From NCBI GenBank assembly GCA_009693115.1, contig SHXW01000004.1:1-64000 (forward strand): 64,000 bases of DNA, read 5' to 3'. The notes beneath the pieces are model-generated. The model did not search any database. It worked only from the letters and a program-made list of their open reading frames with translations, and had not been told where the DNA came from. The translations under genes were made by a program, and so were the position numbers. The stretch is from Dehalococcoidia bacterium (lineage in GTDB: Bacteria > Chloroflexota > Dehalococcoidia > Lucifugimonadales > Lucifugimonadaceae). This document shows positions 53,254 to 62,724 of the stretch, one piece after another (within the stretch, counting starts at the first letter, position 1; the number at the start of each line of letters is the position of its first letter).

Positions 53254-56025
53254 ATGCCAGCTTCCAAAGACCAGTTCGGCTCCAAAACCTCCCTCGATAC
53301 GCGCGATGGCCGCGTCCACTACTACGCGCTGTCCTCCATTCAGAAGGCCGGCCTGATTGACCTGGCAAAGACGCCATTCACCATCCGCATCCTCCTTGAA
53401 AACGTGCTGCGTCAGGCCGACGGCGGCCCTGCCACAGTCGACCACGTGCGCCTCGTGTCTTCCTGGCGGCCCGAAAAGCGCCCCGAGCGCGAGTTCCCAT
53501 ACATGCCGGCCCGCGTCGTCCTACAGGACTTCACCGGCGTGCCGTGCGTCGTTGACCTTGCGGCCATGCGCGACGCCGTGCGGGACGCAGGCGGCGACCC
53601 TTCGATCATCAACCCCATCGTCCGCTCTGACCTGGTGATAGACCACTCGGTGCAGGTGGATTACTTTGCCAACGCCGGAGCTCTCGCCCAGAACATTGAG
53701 CGCGAGTTCGAGCGCAACGTCGAGCGTTACCAGTTCCTGAAATGGGCGCAAGGCGCCTTGAGTAACATGCGCGTCGTGCCGCCAGGAACAGGCATCGTCC
53801 ATCAGGTCAACCTGGAATACCTGGCCCCCGTCGTGATGACCGCAAAGAAAGGCAGCGACACGACCGCATATCCGGACACCTGCGTGGGCACGGATTCCCA
53901 CACGACCATGATCAATGGCCTGGGCGTCCTTGGTTGGGGCGTCGGAGGGATCGAAGCCGAGGCCGTCATGCTCGGCCAGCCCTACTACATGCTTGTGCCG
54001 GAGGTCGTCGGTGTGCGCCTTACCGGCTCGCTGCCTGAAGGCGCGACGGCCACGGACCTCGTGCTGACGCTGACGCAGATCCTCCGCAAGACTGGCGTCG
54101 TGGAAAAGTTCGTCGAGTTTTATGGCCCTGGCCTCCCCGGACTGCCACTTGCCGACAGAGCGACCATCGGGAACATGGCTCCGGAGTATGGCGCGACATG
54201 CGGCTTCTTCCCTGTTGACGAACAGACGCTGAAGTACATGCGAGACACGGGCCGCCCGGACGCGCTCGTTGACCTGACGGAGCGCTATTGCAAGGCGCAG
54301 GGACTTTTCCACATCGTAGGCGATGAACCCCAATATTCGACAAGGCTGGAATTTAACCTGGCCAGCGTCGTCCCGAGCCTGGCCGGGCCGAAGCGCCCGC
54401 AGGACCGCGTGGTCTTGCAGGACATGAGCAAAAACTTCTTCGCCGCTTACCCTGACGGCCCCCAGCCTGACAGGGCGGCGGGCAAAATGTGGGAACGCCC
54501 ATTTCGTAAGCCTGTCGAGATAGAAGTAGAGGGTGGCAAGGCGCAGGTGGGTGACGGAGCTGTCGTCATCGCCGCCATCACCTCCTGCACAAATACATCC
54601 AACCCGTCCGTCATGATCGGAGCAGGACTGCTGGCGCGTAAAGCACGGCAGAAGGGCCTGAACCGCAAGGCATGGGTCAAATCCAGCCTTGCGCCCGGCT
54701 CAACGGTAGTTACCGAATACCTGAATGCCGCAGGAGTCTCGGCGGACTTGGACGCGCTCGGGTTCAATCTGGTCGGCTATGGCTGCACGACATGCATCGG
54801 CAATTCTGGCCCGCTGCCGCAGCCCGTGGCGACGGCCATCCAAGACCACAACTTCATCGCCGCCGCCGTTCTGTCGGGCAACCGCAATTTCGAGGGCCGC
54901 GTGCACCCCCAAGTGCAGGCGAACTACCTGGCATCGCCCATGCTCGTCGTCGCATACGCGATCGCCGGGCGTGTAGACGTTGACCTGACGAAAGAGCCGA
55001 TAGGCCAGGACCAGCAGGGCGCGGACGTGTTCCTCAAGGACATCTGGCCCTCTCAGCGTGAAATCTCGGACACCATGGCGAATGCGCTTAAGGCCGATAT
55101 GTTCCGGGCGAAATACGGTGAGGCGTTCTCTGGCCCGAAGGAGTGGCAGGCGCTGGCCGCTCCAACGGGCACGTTGTTCAAGTGGGACGCAGGGTCGACG
55201 TATATTCAAAAACCTCCCTATTTCGAGAACTTCGGCCCAAATCCGACCCCAAGAGGAGACGTGGCGGGTGCGCGCGTCCTCGTGTCGCTGGGCGACTCGG
55301 TCACTACGGACCACATCTCGCCCGCTGGGTCCATCCCGCCCTCCGCGCCCGCAGGACAGTTCCTAATAGGCCACGACGTGCCACGGCGCGACTTCAACTC
55401 GTTCGGCTCCCGCCGCGGCAACCACGATGTGATGGTGCGCGGCACATTTGGCAACATCCGCCTCAAAAACGCCCTGACGCCTGACAAAGAAGGCGATTGG
55501 ACGCAGCACTTCCCGACCGGTGAGGTGATGCGAATTTTTGATGCCGCCGAGCGTTACCGGAATGAAGGGGTGCCGCTCATCGTCATCGCAGGCAAAGAGT
55601 ATGGGACAGGATCGTCGCGTGACTGGGCGGCGAAAGGCCCGATGCTCTTGGGCGTCCGTGCGGCCATCGCAGAGTCATTTGAACGAATCCACCGCTCAAA
55701 CCTGATCGGCATGGGCGTGCTGCCTTTGCAGTTCAAGCCGGGCGAGAACCTTGCGTCCCTGGGCCTGACGGGCCGAGAGCAGTTTGACATCCCCGGCATT
55801 TCCAACGGCGTCGCACCCGGCTCCGAGGTCACAATCACGGCGACGATGGACGGCGGATCAGGGCAGGGGAGTAGTGCGGCAGCACATGCCGGCGGGTCGC
55901 GCTCAAGTGGTGCCACCAAGAGAACGTTCAAGGTCATGGCGCGCATAGATACCGAGATCGAAAACGAGTACTTCCGCCACGGCGGTCTGCTGCCCTACGT
56001 CCTCCGCCAGATGATGGGCAAGTAG
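53254..56025 (+). CDS. acnA: Aconitate hydratase (AcnA/IRP1 type)
   Basis: A 923-aa aconitase that interconverts citrate and isocitrate in the TCA and glyoxylate cycles. The [4Fe-4S] cysteines are in ITSCTNTSNPSV and GYGCTTCIGNSGPL (near residues 445 and 511). The DSH motif is in GTDSHTTMINGLGVLGWGVGG. The C-terminal swivel domain has DHISPAG, SFGSRRGNHDVMVRGTF and GTGSSRDWAAKGP, with the catalytic Ser. A linker near 880 (GSGQGSSAAAHAGGSRSSG) is a low-complexity insertion just before the C-terminus. The ATG has a G-rich site upstream. Malate synthase in this window also belongs to glyoxylate metabolism. Confidence 0.96.
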   Translation: MPASKDQFGSKTSLDTRDGRVHYYALSSIQKAGLIDLAKTPFTIRILLENVLRQADGGPATVDHVRLVSSWRPEKRPEREFPYMPARVVLQDFTGVPCVVDLAAMRDAVRDAGGDPSIINPIVRSDLVIDHSVQVDYFANAGALAQNIEREFERNVERYQFLKWAQGALSNMRVVPPGTGIVHQVNLEYLAPVVMTAKKGSDTTAYPDTCVGTDSHTTMINGLGVLGWGVGGIEAEAVMLGQPYYMLVPEVVGVRLTGSLPEGATATDLVLTLTQILRKTGVVEKFVEFYGPGLPGLPLADRATIGNMAPEYGATCGFFPVDEQTLKYMRDTGRPDALVDLTERYCKAQGLFHIVGDEPQYSTRLEFNLASVVPSLAGPKRPQDRVVLQDMSKNFFAAYPDGPQPDRAAGKMWERPFRKPVEIEVEGGKAQVGDGAVVIAAITSCTNTSNPSVMIGAGLLARKARQKGLNRKAWVKSSLAPGSTVVTEYLNAAGVSADLDALGFNLVGYGCTTCIGNSGPLPQPVATAIQDHNFIAAAVLSGNRNFEGRVHPQVQANYLASPMLVVAYAIAGRVDVDLTKEPIGQDQQGADVFLKDIWPSQREISDTMANALKADMFRAKYGEAFSGPKEWQALAAPTGTLFKWDAGSTYIQKPPYFENFGPNPTPRGDVAGARVLVSLGDSVTTDHISPAGSIPPSAPAGQFLIGHDVPRRDFNSFGSRRGNHDVMVRGTFGNIRLKNALTPDKEGDWTQHFPTGEVMRIFDAAERYRNEGVPLIVIAGKEYGTGSSRDWAAKGPMLLGVRAAIAESFERIHRSNLIGMGVLPLQFKPGENLASLGLTGREQFDIPGISNGVAPGSEVTITATMDGGSGQGSSAAAHAGGSRSSGATKRTFKVMARIDTEIENEYFRHGGLLPYVLRQMMGK

Positions 56026-56066
56026 ATCCCCTCAAACCCTAGGGGATGGCGAGGGATGAGGGCATG
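56026..56066. repeat. Hairpin with repeat-like tail after acnA
   Basis: ATCCCCT (56026-56032) pairs with AGGGGAT (56041-56047) directly after the acnA stop. GGCGAGGGATGAGGGCAT follows and recalls the tail of the dispersed repeat family (AGGGTGAGGGCAT). It may act as the acnA terminator, although no T-tract follows. Confidence 0.45.
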
Positions 56067-56202
56067 ATCATCGAGGCTTACAGTCGGGAGGAAACTGATC
56101 CCCACTGAAGTCCAGGGATCGTGCGCCCGCCATCTGGGCGTCTTTAGCTTGCGGACCAAGTCCTGCTCCACTCGCCCTGTGGCGCGTCCGCCAAACTGTA
56201 AT

Positions 56203-57561
56203 CTAGAACAAGGTCAGATACTGCTCTGTCTCCCAGCTGCTGACATGGTTGTGGAAGCGCACCCACTCTTTGCGCTTTACCGTCAGGAACTCGGCCGCAA
56301 GCTCAGGCCCAAGCGAGCCTTTGACCACGTCGTCCTTCTCAAACTCATCGAGGGCTTCCTGAAGGCTCTGGGGTATCAATTGGATCTTGCGACGACGCAC
56401 CTCGGAGAGTTGCATCGCGTACATGTTCTTGCCGGAGAAGGGGTCGCCAGGGTCGAGCTGTCGTTCGATGCCATCCATTCCCGCAGCTATGAACGCCGCA
56501 AGCATCAGATATAGGTTTACGCCGCCCGATACGGCGCGGCATTCAAAGCGGCCTGGCTCCGGCGTGCGGAACATGTGCGTGCGGTTGTTGTCGCCGTATG
56601 TGATGAACGCAGGCGTCCAAGTGAAGCCGGATACGGCGCCGGTAAGGTATTCGCCAACGGAAAGACGCTTGTAGCAATTGACTGTCGGAGCGAAGACTGC
56701 GGACAGCGACCGGGCATGCGTCATCAGCCCGGCGAGAAACTGGTAGGCGATCTGCGACTGCCCTAGCCCTCGCCTGTCGCTGCTATCGAGGAAGACGTTG
56801 CGGCCTGACTCGTCCCACAGCGAAAAGTGGATATGGCTGCCGCTGCCTGTCAAATTGGCGAACGGCTTGGGCATGTGCGTGGCGATGGCCCCGTGCTGTG
56901 CGGCGACCTGGTTTGTCATCATCTTGAAGAAGGTGTAGCGGTCCGCTGTCGTCAGTGCGTCCGAGTACTTCCAGTTCAATTCGTATTGCGCCCGGCCGTC
57001 CTCATGATCGGCGGCGTAAGGCTCCCAGCCAAGCTGCTCCATGTACGTGAGGAGTGTCCGCAGGTATCCGAGGCAGCCGGACAGGCTCTTGAAGTCGTAG
57101 CAGACCTTCGACATCGTATCGAAGCCCGACGGGTCGAACGGCACGATGGAACCATCAGGGCGCCGGGTGACGAGCATGTGTTCTGGCTCGACCCCCACCT
57201 TTAGCTGATAACCCTTCTTCTCCAGCCTCTTGATAGCCCGGTTCAGGACAACGCGGGAACAGTACGGCCACGGTTTGCCATCAACGTGGATATTGCAGGC
57301 GATCCGGGCTACGCCCTTCTCCCATGGCAAGACGGTGTAACTATCCAGATCGGGCAGGGCGGTCAAGTCATGGCTGTGCGGCCCCTGGCCCATTCCCACG
57401 GTGGCAGCGCCTGCGAACCCTGCGCTGCCTGCCAGGAACTGATCAACGGCACTTGCGGGTATGGCCTTGCAGCGTGGCGTTCCATTTATGTCCACCCACT
57501 GAGCCAGCAGCAGATTGACACCATCAGCCTTGATCTTGGATTTCAGTCCCCTTACGTCCAT
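56203..57561 (-). CDS. gmaS: Gamma-glutamylmethylamide synthetase (glutamine synthetase-like, GmaS/GlnT)
   Basis: Joins methylamine to glutamate with ATP, giving gamma-glutamylmethylamide, the first step of the N-methylglutamate pathway. The 452-aa protein is GS-fold. The beta-grasp N-terminus has VNLLLAQWVDINGTPRCKAIPAS. Catalytic-domain motifs are VEPEHML near 143 (metal-binding Glu; usual ExExFFL is altered to EPEHML), DHEDGRAQYELNW near 200, PKPFANLTGSGSHIHFSLW near 248 and NNRTHMFRTPEPGRFECRAVSG near 345. Short GlnT/GmaS type, not dodecameric GlnA. GGGAGG 6 nt upstream sets the ATG. It lies 99 nt after mgdA. Context rather than sequence alone separates it from glutamine synthetase III. 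Confidence 0.87.
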   Translation of the reverse strand: MDVRGLKSKIKADGVNLLLAQWVDINGTPRCKAIPASAVDQFLAGSAGFAGAATVGMGQGPHSHDLTALPDLDSYTVLPWEKGVARIACNIHVDGKPWPYCSRVVLNRAIKRLEKKGYQLKVGVEPEHMLVTRRPDGSIVPFDPSGFDTMSKVCYDFKSLSGCLGYLRTLLTYMEQLGWEPYAADHEDGRAQYELNWKYSDALTTADRYTFFKMMTNQVAAQHGAIATHMPKPFANLTGSGSHIHFSLWDESGRNVFLDSSDRRGLGQSQIAYQFLAGLMTHARSLSAVFAPTVNCYKRLSVGEYLTGAVSGFTWTPAFITYGDNNRTHMFRTPEPGRFECRAVSGGVNLYLMLAAFIAAGMDGIERQLDPGDPFSGKNMYAMQLSEVRRRKIQLIPQSLQEALDEFEKDDVVKGSLGPELAAEFLTVKRKEWVRFHNHVSSWETEQYLTLF

Positions 57562-57660
57562 GACGACCTCCCATGTAACGCATCCCTGACGGACGAGACA
57601 TCATCACTATCTGCCGCAGACTACCCACTACGCTCTGCCCAAAAGACGGCAGGAATGTTC

Positions 57661-58872
57661 TCAGTGAGACACGGCGGCTGCCGCTTTCTCACCGAGCAGG
57701 TTGCCCTTAGCAAAACGCTCTATTGAGAAGGGTTTGATGATGTCTGGCGTGCGCCCTGTGGCGATCATCTCTGCGATGCGCTTGCCAGACACCGGCCCGG
57801 CCTTGAAACCGTATGTCCCCCAACCAACGTCCAGCACGAACCCCTTCATGTATGGGACCGTACCCATGATCGGGCTGTAGTCCGGTGTCATGTCACACAC
57901 GCCAGCCCATTGGCGCAACACCTTAACGCCGCCGATGCTCGGTAGCAACTCCAGGATGTGCGAGGCGCTCTGCTCCATGAACGGCAGCGTAGAGCGATTG
58001 CTGTAAGAGGCATAAGGGTCAATCTCGGCACCGATGACCAGTTCGCCGCGGTCGGTCTGGCTCACGTAGCAGTTCAGTGTGGCTGAGACTAGCACTGGGT
58101 CGAGGAACGGCTTCAACGGCTCCGTCACAAGTGCCTGTAACGGGTGCGAGACTATCGGAAGTTTCAACCCAACCATGGCCGCAATAGTCGAAGCCCATCC
58201 GGCTGTCTGGTTGGTGATAATCCCTGTCTGGACTTCGCCCCGCGTCGTTTGCACGGCTTTCACCGCGCCGTTGGACACTGATATACCGGTCACATTGGTG
58301 TAAGGGTGTATTTCAACACCCAGACGGTTTGCGGCACGTGCGTAGCCCCAGACCACAGCATCGTGCCTGATCACCCCGCCCGGCGGGTGGTAGAGCGCCG
58401 CCAGAATTGGATATCTGGGCAAGTCTGACAGGTCGAGCGCCGGGACAAGCTTTGCGATCTCGTCGTGGAAAATTACCCGGCTGTTGACTCCCAGGATCTG
58501 GTTGGTCTCGGCCCGCACCCGCAAGCCAGTGATCGCCTGATCGGTATGTGCGAAGGTGAGGTGGCCGCGCTGGCTGAACATGACGTTCATGTCAAGTTCA
58601 ACCGACAACTTCTCGTAGATCTTTACCGATTCATCGTAAAACGCCACGCCTTCGCTCGTGCGGTAGTTCGAGCGGATGATGGCGGTGTTGCGGCCGCTTG
58701 ATCCTGCTCCAATGTAGAAACGTTCCAGAACCGCGATGTTGCGCACACCGCGCTTCGCCAACTCGTAGGCGGTTGCCAGTCCATGGACCCCTCCACCGAT
58801 GATGACAACATCGTAGGACTTCTTGAGAGGCCTGGGCGTGAACAACTTGAGTTTACGTAACGTGCTGAACAT
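57661..58872 (-). CDS. mgdA: N-methylglutamate dehydrogenase subunit A (sarcosine oxidase beta-like)
   Basis: A 403-aa FAD-binding subunit homologous to SoxB, the beta subunit of heterotetrameric sarcosine oxidase. The FAD motif DVVIIGGGVHGLATAYELAKRG is near 20. RGHLTFAHTDQ, the SRVIFHDEIAKLVPAL region and the C-terminal GVCDMTPDYSPIMG and GWGTYGFKAGP follow. The subunit takes part in oxidative cleavage of N-methylglutamate to glutamate with transfer of the methyl carbon to tetrahydrofolate. Three nt separate it from mgdD upstream. The ATG is clear. Heterotetrameric sarcosine oxidase is the alternative, but gmaS and mgsC on the same strand favour N-methylglutamate. Confidence 0.88.
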   Translation of the reverse strand: MFSTLRKLKLFTPRPLKKSYDVVIIGGGVHGLATAYELAKRGVRNIAVLERFYIGAGSSGRNTAIIRSNYRTSEGVAFYDESVKIYEKLSVELDMNVMFSQRGHLTFAHTDQAITGLRVRAETNQILGVNSRVIFHDEIAKLVPALDLSDLPRYPILAALYHPPGGVIRHDAVVWGYARAANRLGVEIHPYTNVTGISVSNGAVKAVQTTRGEVQTGIITNQTAGWASTIAAMVGLKLPIVSHPLQALVTEPLKPFLDPVLVSATLNCYVSQTDRGELVIGAEIDPYASYSNRSTLPFMEQSASHILELLPSIGGVKVLRQWAGVCDMTPDYSPIMGTVPYMKGFVLDVGWGTYGFKAGPVSGKRIAEMIATGRTPDIIKPFSIERFAKGNLLGEKAAAAVSH

Positions 58873-58875
58873 GAT

Positions 58876-59553
58876 CTACCGCTCTTCCAGCACATGGTTG
58901 CCGACGGGTATCAGGCCATATCGGTCGCCAGTGTGAATCAGCGCGTTCCACATGTAGGCGGCATAGTCCCGCGGGACGAGTATGGTGAAGCCGGGGAGGG
59001 CGGCCAGGTCCTGCCGGGCAAAGGTGACGCGCACGTTGGCGACCGGCCCGTGAACGATCTGACCGTCATGCAAAACATCGGGCCCCAGGTCTATCGGACA
59101 AAGTTCCGCAAAGATCTTTCCTACGCTGGGACCGATGAGCCTGAGCGCCGTGAACGCTGAGCTCATGTCGACGGCCGAGACCAGCTGACCGGTGATGTCG
59201 GGAAGCGCTGTGCCGTGTCGGGACAGGAGAATGGAATGGTCGGGAGCGTCGCTCCACACGTCGAGCATCGCGCCACCAACCGTACAGGCCGTGGCTTTGC
59301 CGATGACGAACTGAACTTGAGCGCTATTCAATGCCGGGGACGTGCCTTTACCCTGCACGACCAACTTGTTTAATGGACCCCAGTCAATCAGGCCCGCTGT
59401 TGAGCGCGCCGCCTCTGCTTCCGCAACAGGGTTGCCATAGTCAATGGGCCAGCGTAGGCACGGAGCGCGCCACCGGGCGTTCAAGCGCTCGTGCAAGGCA
59501 TCGAGCGGGCTGGATCGCACAGAGTTTCCTGCGTTGACGCGTGCGGTGGTCAC
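58876..59553 (-). CDS. mgdD: N-methylglutamate dehydrogenase subunit D (sarcosine oxidase gamma-like)
   Basis: A 225-aa SoxG-type subunit with a GcvT-related fold, poorly conserved in the family. Visible features are a segment with RLIGPSVGKIFAELCPIDLGP in the middle and GFTILVPRDYAAYMWNALI near the end, typical of the folate-binding-like C-terminal part. GTG at 59553 overlaps the mgdC stop by 4 nt (GTGA), indicating translational coupling. It lies 3 nt before mgdA. Confidence 0.82.
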   Translation of the reverse strand: MTTARVNAGNSVRSSPLDALHERLNARWRAPCLRWPIDYGNPVAEAEAARSTAGLIDWGPLNKLVVQGKGTSPALNSAQVQFVIGKATACTVGGAMLDVWSDAPDHSILLSRHGTALPDITGQLVSAVDMSSAFTALRLIGPSVGKIFAELCPIDLGPDVLHDGQIVHGPVANVRVTFARQDLAALPGFTILVPRDYAAYMWNALIHTGDRYGLIPVGNHVLEER

Positions 59554-62435
59554 ATCCTCAACCTCGCGCCCTCGGGGTCATAGAACGGCTTTGTCCGCAC
59601 CTTGCCAGACGTCGTTTTACCGTGCGTGCCCACCCCAAGCCGAATGGCAATGCCGTGATCTTCCACGGCGTCCTGCGCCGGAACCCAGCCCATGCCAATC
59701 GCCTTCTTCAGTGTGGGGCTCCATTTGCAACTAGTAACCCGGCCTACCGCATGTCCGTCACGGACAATGGCAGAACCTTCGGCGGGCACACCTTCGCCTG
59801 TAACCTCGAACCCCACCAAGGCGTTCAACATGCCGCGGGCGGCTACGATGGCGGTCGCGTCCCGCCCGATGAAATCCGGTTTGTCGGCCTTCACGAGCCA
59901 CGCCAGGCCTGATTCGATGGGGTTGGATAAAGCGTCCGTGTCCTGGCCCACGATCAAGTGCTGCTTTTCAAGGCGAAGCACGCGCTGCGCTTCGATACCG
60001 AATGGTTCAATGCCAAGGTCGTGCCCGGCCTCAATGATCGCGTCCCACAAATAAGCGCCGTAGTCAGCGGGCACGTGCATTTCATACCCAAGCTCTCCTA
60101 CAAACCCGAGGCGCAGGATGATCGCAGGAACGCCCGCGACCTCGCCTTCAAGGGCAGACAGGTAGGGCATCGCCTTAGCTGACACGTCCAAGCGGGTCAG
60201 ACGTGTCATGACTTCGCGTGATAGCGGCCCGGTGAGGTTTACCGCTGCATACTCAGATGTGACATTCGTCACCTGGACATCCCGGCCTGAGCCGGCAAGC
60301 CACCAGGTGAACCATTGTTCAACAGCCTCGATCGTGCCCGTAGCCGTCGTCAAGAGGAAGCGGTCGGGTCCGAGACGAGCTACGGTGCCGTCGTCCAGCA
60401 CAATGCCGGCGTCATCACACATAGCCCGGTAGCGGACACGGCCAGCACGAAGGTCGCTGAAACGGTTCGGATGCAACCAGTCCAGGAACGCGCCGGCACC
60501 CGCGCCCCGCAATTCCAACTTGCCGAGCGTGCTCACGTCAATGATCCCGACGGCATCCCGAACAGCTTTGCATTCCTGTTCGACAGATGTGTAGAGCAAT
60601 GGCCGCTTCCACTCGCCCATATCCATCCACTTCGGCCCAAGCTTTGCGTGGCGCTCGTGAATCGCCGTCTGGCGGAATGGCGCCATGTGCGGCCCTGCCA
60701 GCGCAGCCAGTGTCACGGGCTGGAACGGGGGCCGCGCTGTGGTCAGGCCTGTTATTGAGACGCTCTGCCCGGCCACCGCGGCGTGGACACGGGCTGACAG
60801 GCTGTGACACATCTTGCCCTGGCACGGACCCATGGTCACAGTGCTGTACCGTTTCAGGGTCTCGATGTTGTCGAACCCTTCCCTGATGGCCTGTTTGATG
60901 TCCTTGACCGTAACGTCCTCGCACATGCAGACAAACGCCTTACGAGCCGGTGGCAGATCGAACTGAATTGGTTGCTGACCCGCAGGCTGCCTCAATCCAG
61001 ACTGATGAGCTGCCAGGTGGACGGTCGTTCTACCGAGGGCGGCATCCGCGGCAGCGCGGCCGGCGGCAACACCACGGTTGACGACGATCGATTCGTCGAT
61101 AACTCCCTCAACGTGCCCTGCAGCTTGAATACCAACGGTCCTTACTCCGGGCACGAACTGGTCAAGCGCTGGGTCGAATTTCGGACTGACTCCCTCCTGC
61201 GCGAGCAGGGAGATCACAGGCTCGGGTCTACAGGTGATTGCGATCAGGTCGCACTTGATTGAACGTTTCACGGCATTAGTAGAGATCTGGATCCCACTGA
61301 CTGCACTGCGTCCGATGGCCTTTATTACGTGCGCCCCCAAGTAAGTGACGGCACCTGGGGTGTCAACCCCTTGCACTAGATCAGCAGACGGCATGGAATT
61401 TCGAGAATCAACCACAGCTACCACATTGATGCCCGCCCCAATGATCTCGGCGGCCAGCCGCCAGCCGTGGTCGTCGTCGGTCACTACAACAGCCCGGTCA
61501 CCAGCCTTTACCCCGTAGAGCCGGGCGAGCCGCAAGATGGCGGATCCCAGCATCACGCCGGGACGATCATTGTCCTGAAAGAGCACCGGTCGCTCTTCCG
61601 CGCCAGTGGCGACAATCACTTGGAGCGCTCGCACCCGGATCATGGCATTGCCCTGTGATACGCCGATCAACTTGCCTTCATACAGGCCGAACGCCGTCGC
61701 TCTGGCGAAGTGTTCTATGTTCCTGTCTGACCTGACTAGAGCAGTCAACTTCGCGGCGGCCTCAAAGCCTGGCAACCCGGCGATACGCGCGTCGCCTGTG
61801 GCAGGAGCCGTCCGTATCCGCAAGTGGCCGCCCAGTTCTGACTGGTCGTCAATCAGGACGACCTTCGCGCCCGCAGCCGCAGCCTCGATAGCAGCAAGGC
61901 ACCCGGCCGGCCCGCCACCGATGACAGCAACATCGCAGTGAACATGTCTCTTACGCTGATGCAGGTCCGGTTTGGATCCAATGTCCACCTTCCCTAGCCC
62001 GGCCAGGTGCCGCAACACGTGTTCGTATACCGGCCACAAGAAGCGCGGTCGGATGAAGGTCTTGTAATAAAACCCCACCGGCAGTACCCGGTCCAGATGG
62101 TCGAAGACGCTCAAGAAATCCCGGCGCACCGACGGCCATGCATTTTGGCCGCGGACAGCCATGCCATCTCGCACCGGTTCGATGCACGCCCGTACGTTCG
62201 GCGTGCCGTCAACGTCGACCATGCAGTTCGGGCACCTACCTGAGCAGCAGACAAGACCACGTGGCCGGTGGTATTTGAAACTGCGGGACATGACCTTTGC
62301 GCCAGCGGCGGCCAGAGCAGAGCCGACCGTGTCCCCCTCAAAGGCGACGTATCTGCGGCCATCGAATGTGAAACTCACTTCGCGGTCGCGAGACACTTCT
62401 TCAACCGGATGGTGCGGGAGCCTGCGATCAGTCAC
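59550..62435 (-). CDS. mgdC: N-methylglutamate dehydrogenase subunit C (sarcosine oxidase alpha-like)
   Basis: A 961-aa SoxA-type subunit with the usual layout. A [2Fe-2S]-like N-terminal domain has LVCCSGRCPNCMVDVDG near 60-77. An FAD/NAD domain has DVAVIGGGPAGCLAAIEAAAAG near 168. A Cys-rich segment has CMCEDVTVKDIKQAIREGFDN and MGPCQGKMC near 510-550. A C-terminal GcvT-like tetrahydrofolate domain runs from about 590 to the end (SGLAWLVK, GYEMHVP). This domain accepts the methyl carbon as methylene-tetrahydrofolate. GTG 62435 was chosen because GGAGG lies 6 nt upstream; it overlaps mgdB by 8 nt. The frame is open to 62471, inside mgdB. Confidence 0.9.
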   Translation of the reverse strand: MTDRRLPHHPVEEVSRDREVSFTFDGRRYVAFEGDTVGSALAAAGAKVMSRSFKYHRPRGLVCCSGRCPNCMVDVDGTPNVRACIEPVRDGMAVRGQNAWPSVRRDFLSVFDHLDRVLPVGFYYKTFIRPRFLWPVYEHVLRHLAGLGKVDIGSKPDLHQRKRHVHCDVAVIGGGPAGCLAAIEAAAAGAKVVLIDDQSELGGHLRIRTAPATGDARIAGLPGFEAAAKLTALVRSDRNIEHFARATAFGLYEGKLIGVSQGNAMIRVRALQVIVATGAEERPVLFQDNDRPGVMLGSAILRLARLYGVKAGDRAVVVTDDDHGWRLAAEIIGAGINVVAVVDSRNSMPSADLVQGVDTPGAVTYLGAHVIKAIGRSAVSGIQISTNAVKRSIKCDLIAITCRPEPVISLLAQEGVSPKFDPALDQFVPGVRTVGIQAAGHVEGVIDESIVVNRGVAAGRAAADAALGRTTVHLAAHQSGLRQPAGQQPIQFDLPPARKAFVCMCEDVTVKDIKQAIREGFDNIETLKRYSTVTMGPCQGKMCHSLSARVHAAVAGQSVSITGLTTARPPFQPVTLAALAGPHMAPFRQTAIHERHAKLGPKWMDMGEWKRPLLYTSVEQECKAVRDAVGIIDVSTLGKLELRGAGAGAFLDWLHPNRFSDLRAGRVRYRAMCDDAGIVLDDGTVARLGPDRFLLTTATGTIEAVEQWFTWWLAGSGRDVQVTNVTSEYAAVNLTGPLSREVMTRLTRLDVSAKAMPYLSALEGEVAGVPAIILRLGFVGELGYEMHVPADYGAYLWDAIIEAGHDLGIEPFGIEAQRVLRLEKQHLIVGQDTDALSNPIESGLAWLVKADKPDFIGRDATAIVAARGMLNALVGFEVTGEGVPAEGSAIVRDGHAVGRVTSCKWSPTLKKAIGMGWVPAQDAVEDHGIAIRLGVGTHGKTTSGKVRTKPFYDPEGARLRM

Positions 62436-62724
62436 GCTGCGCCTCCGGCCTATGCACGTCCGGGGCGACACCTTTACTTGATGGAGATGAACCGGTCACA
62501 CGGTTGTCGCGAGTGTCGCGCTCAGCCTGAAACCAGCGGCGGCAACCCTGACTATGGAACCACCACGCCCGTTCAATGCCCGCTGCGTTGGTCTTCAAGT
62601 AAAGATAGCCTGCCCAGACATCGGGGTCAGAACCTGGCTCGGGCCTGCTCTTGACCTCGCCACCATACCTGAACTCGTAGGCGTCCCTTGGACCGCAAAG
62701 CGGGCACGGCAGCAGGAACGACAT
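62428..62724 (-). CDS. mgdB: N-methylglutamate dehydrogenase subunit B (sarcosine oxidase delta-like)
   Basis: A 98-aa SoxD-type subunit. A zinc-binding pattern CPLCGPRDAYEFRYGGEVKSRP opens the protein, followed by WAGYLYLKTNAAGIERAWWFHSQGCRRWF, where His and Cys complete the zinc site, and ERDTRDNRV, all typical of the delta subunit. The C-terminal tail is extended and basic. ATG 62724 overlaps the mgsC stop by one nt (TAATG). It overlaps the mgdC start by 8 nt. Confidence 0.9.
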   Translation of the reverse strand: MSFLLPCPLCGPRDAYEFRYGGEVKSRPEPGSDPDVWAGYLYLKTNAAGIERAWWFHSQGCRRWFQAERDTRDNRVTGSSPSSKGVAPDVHRPEAQRD

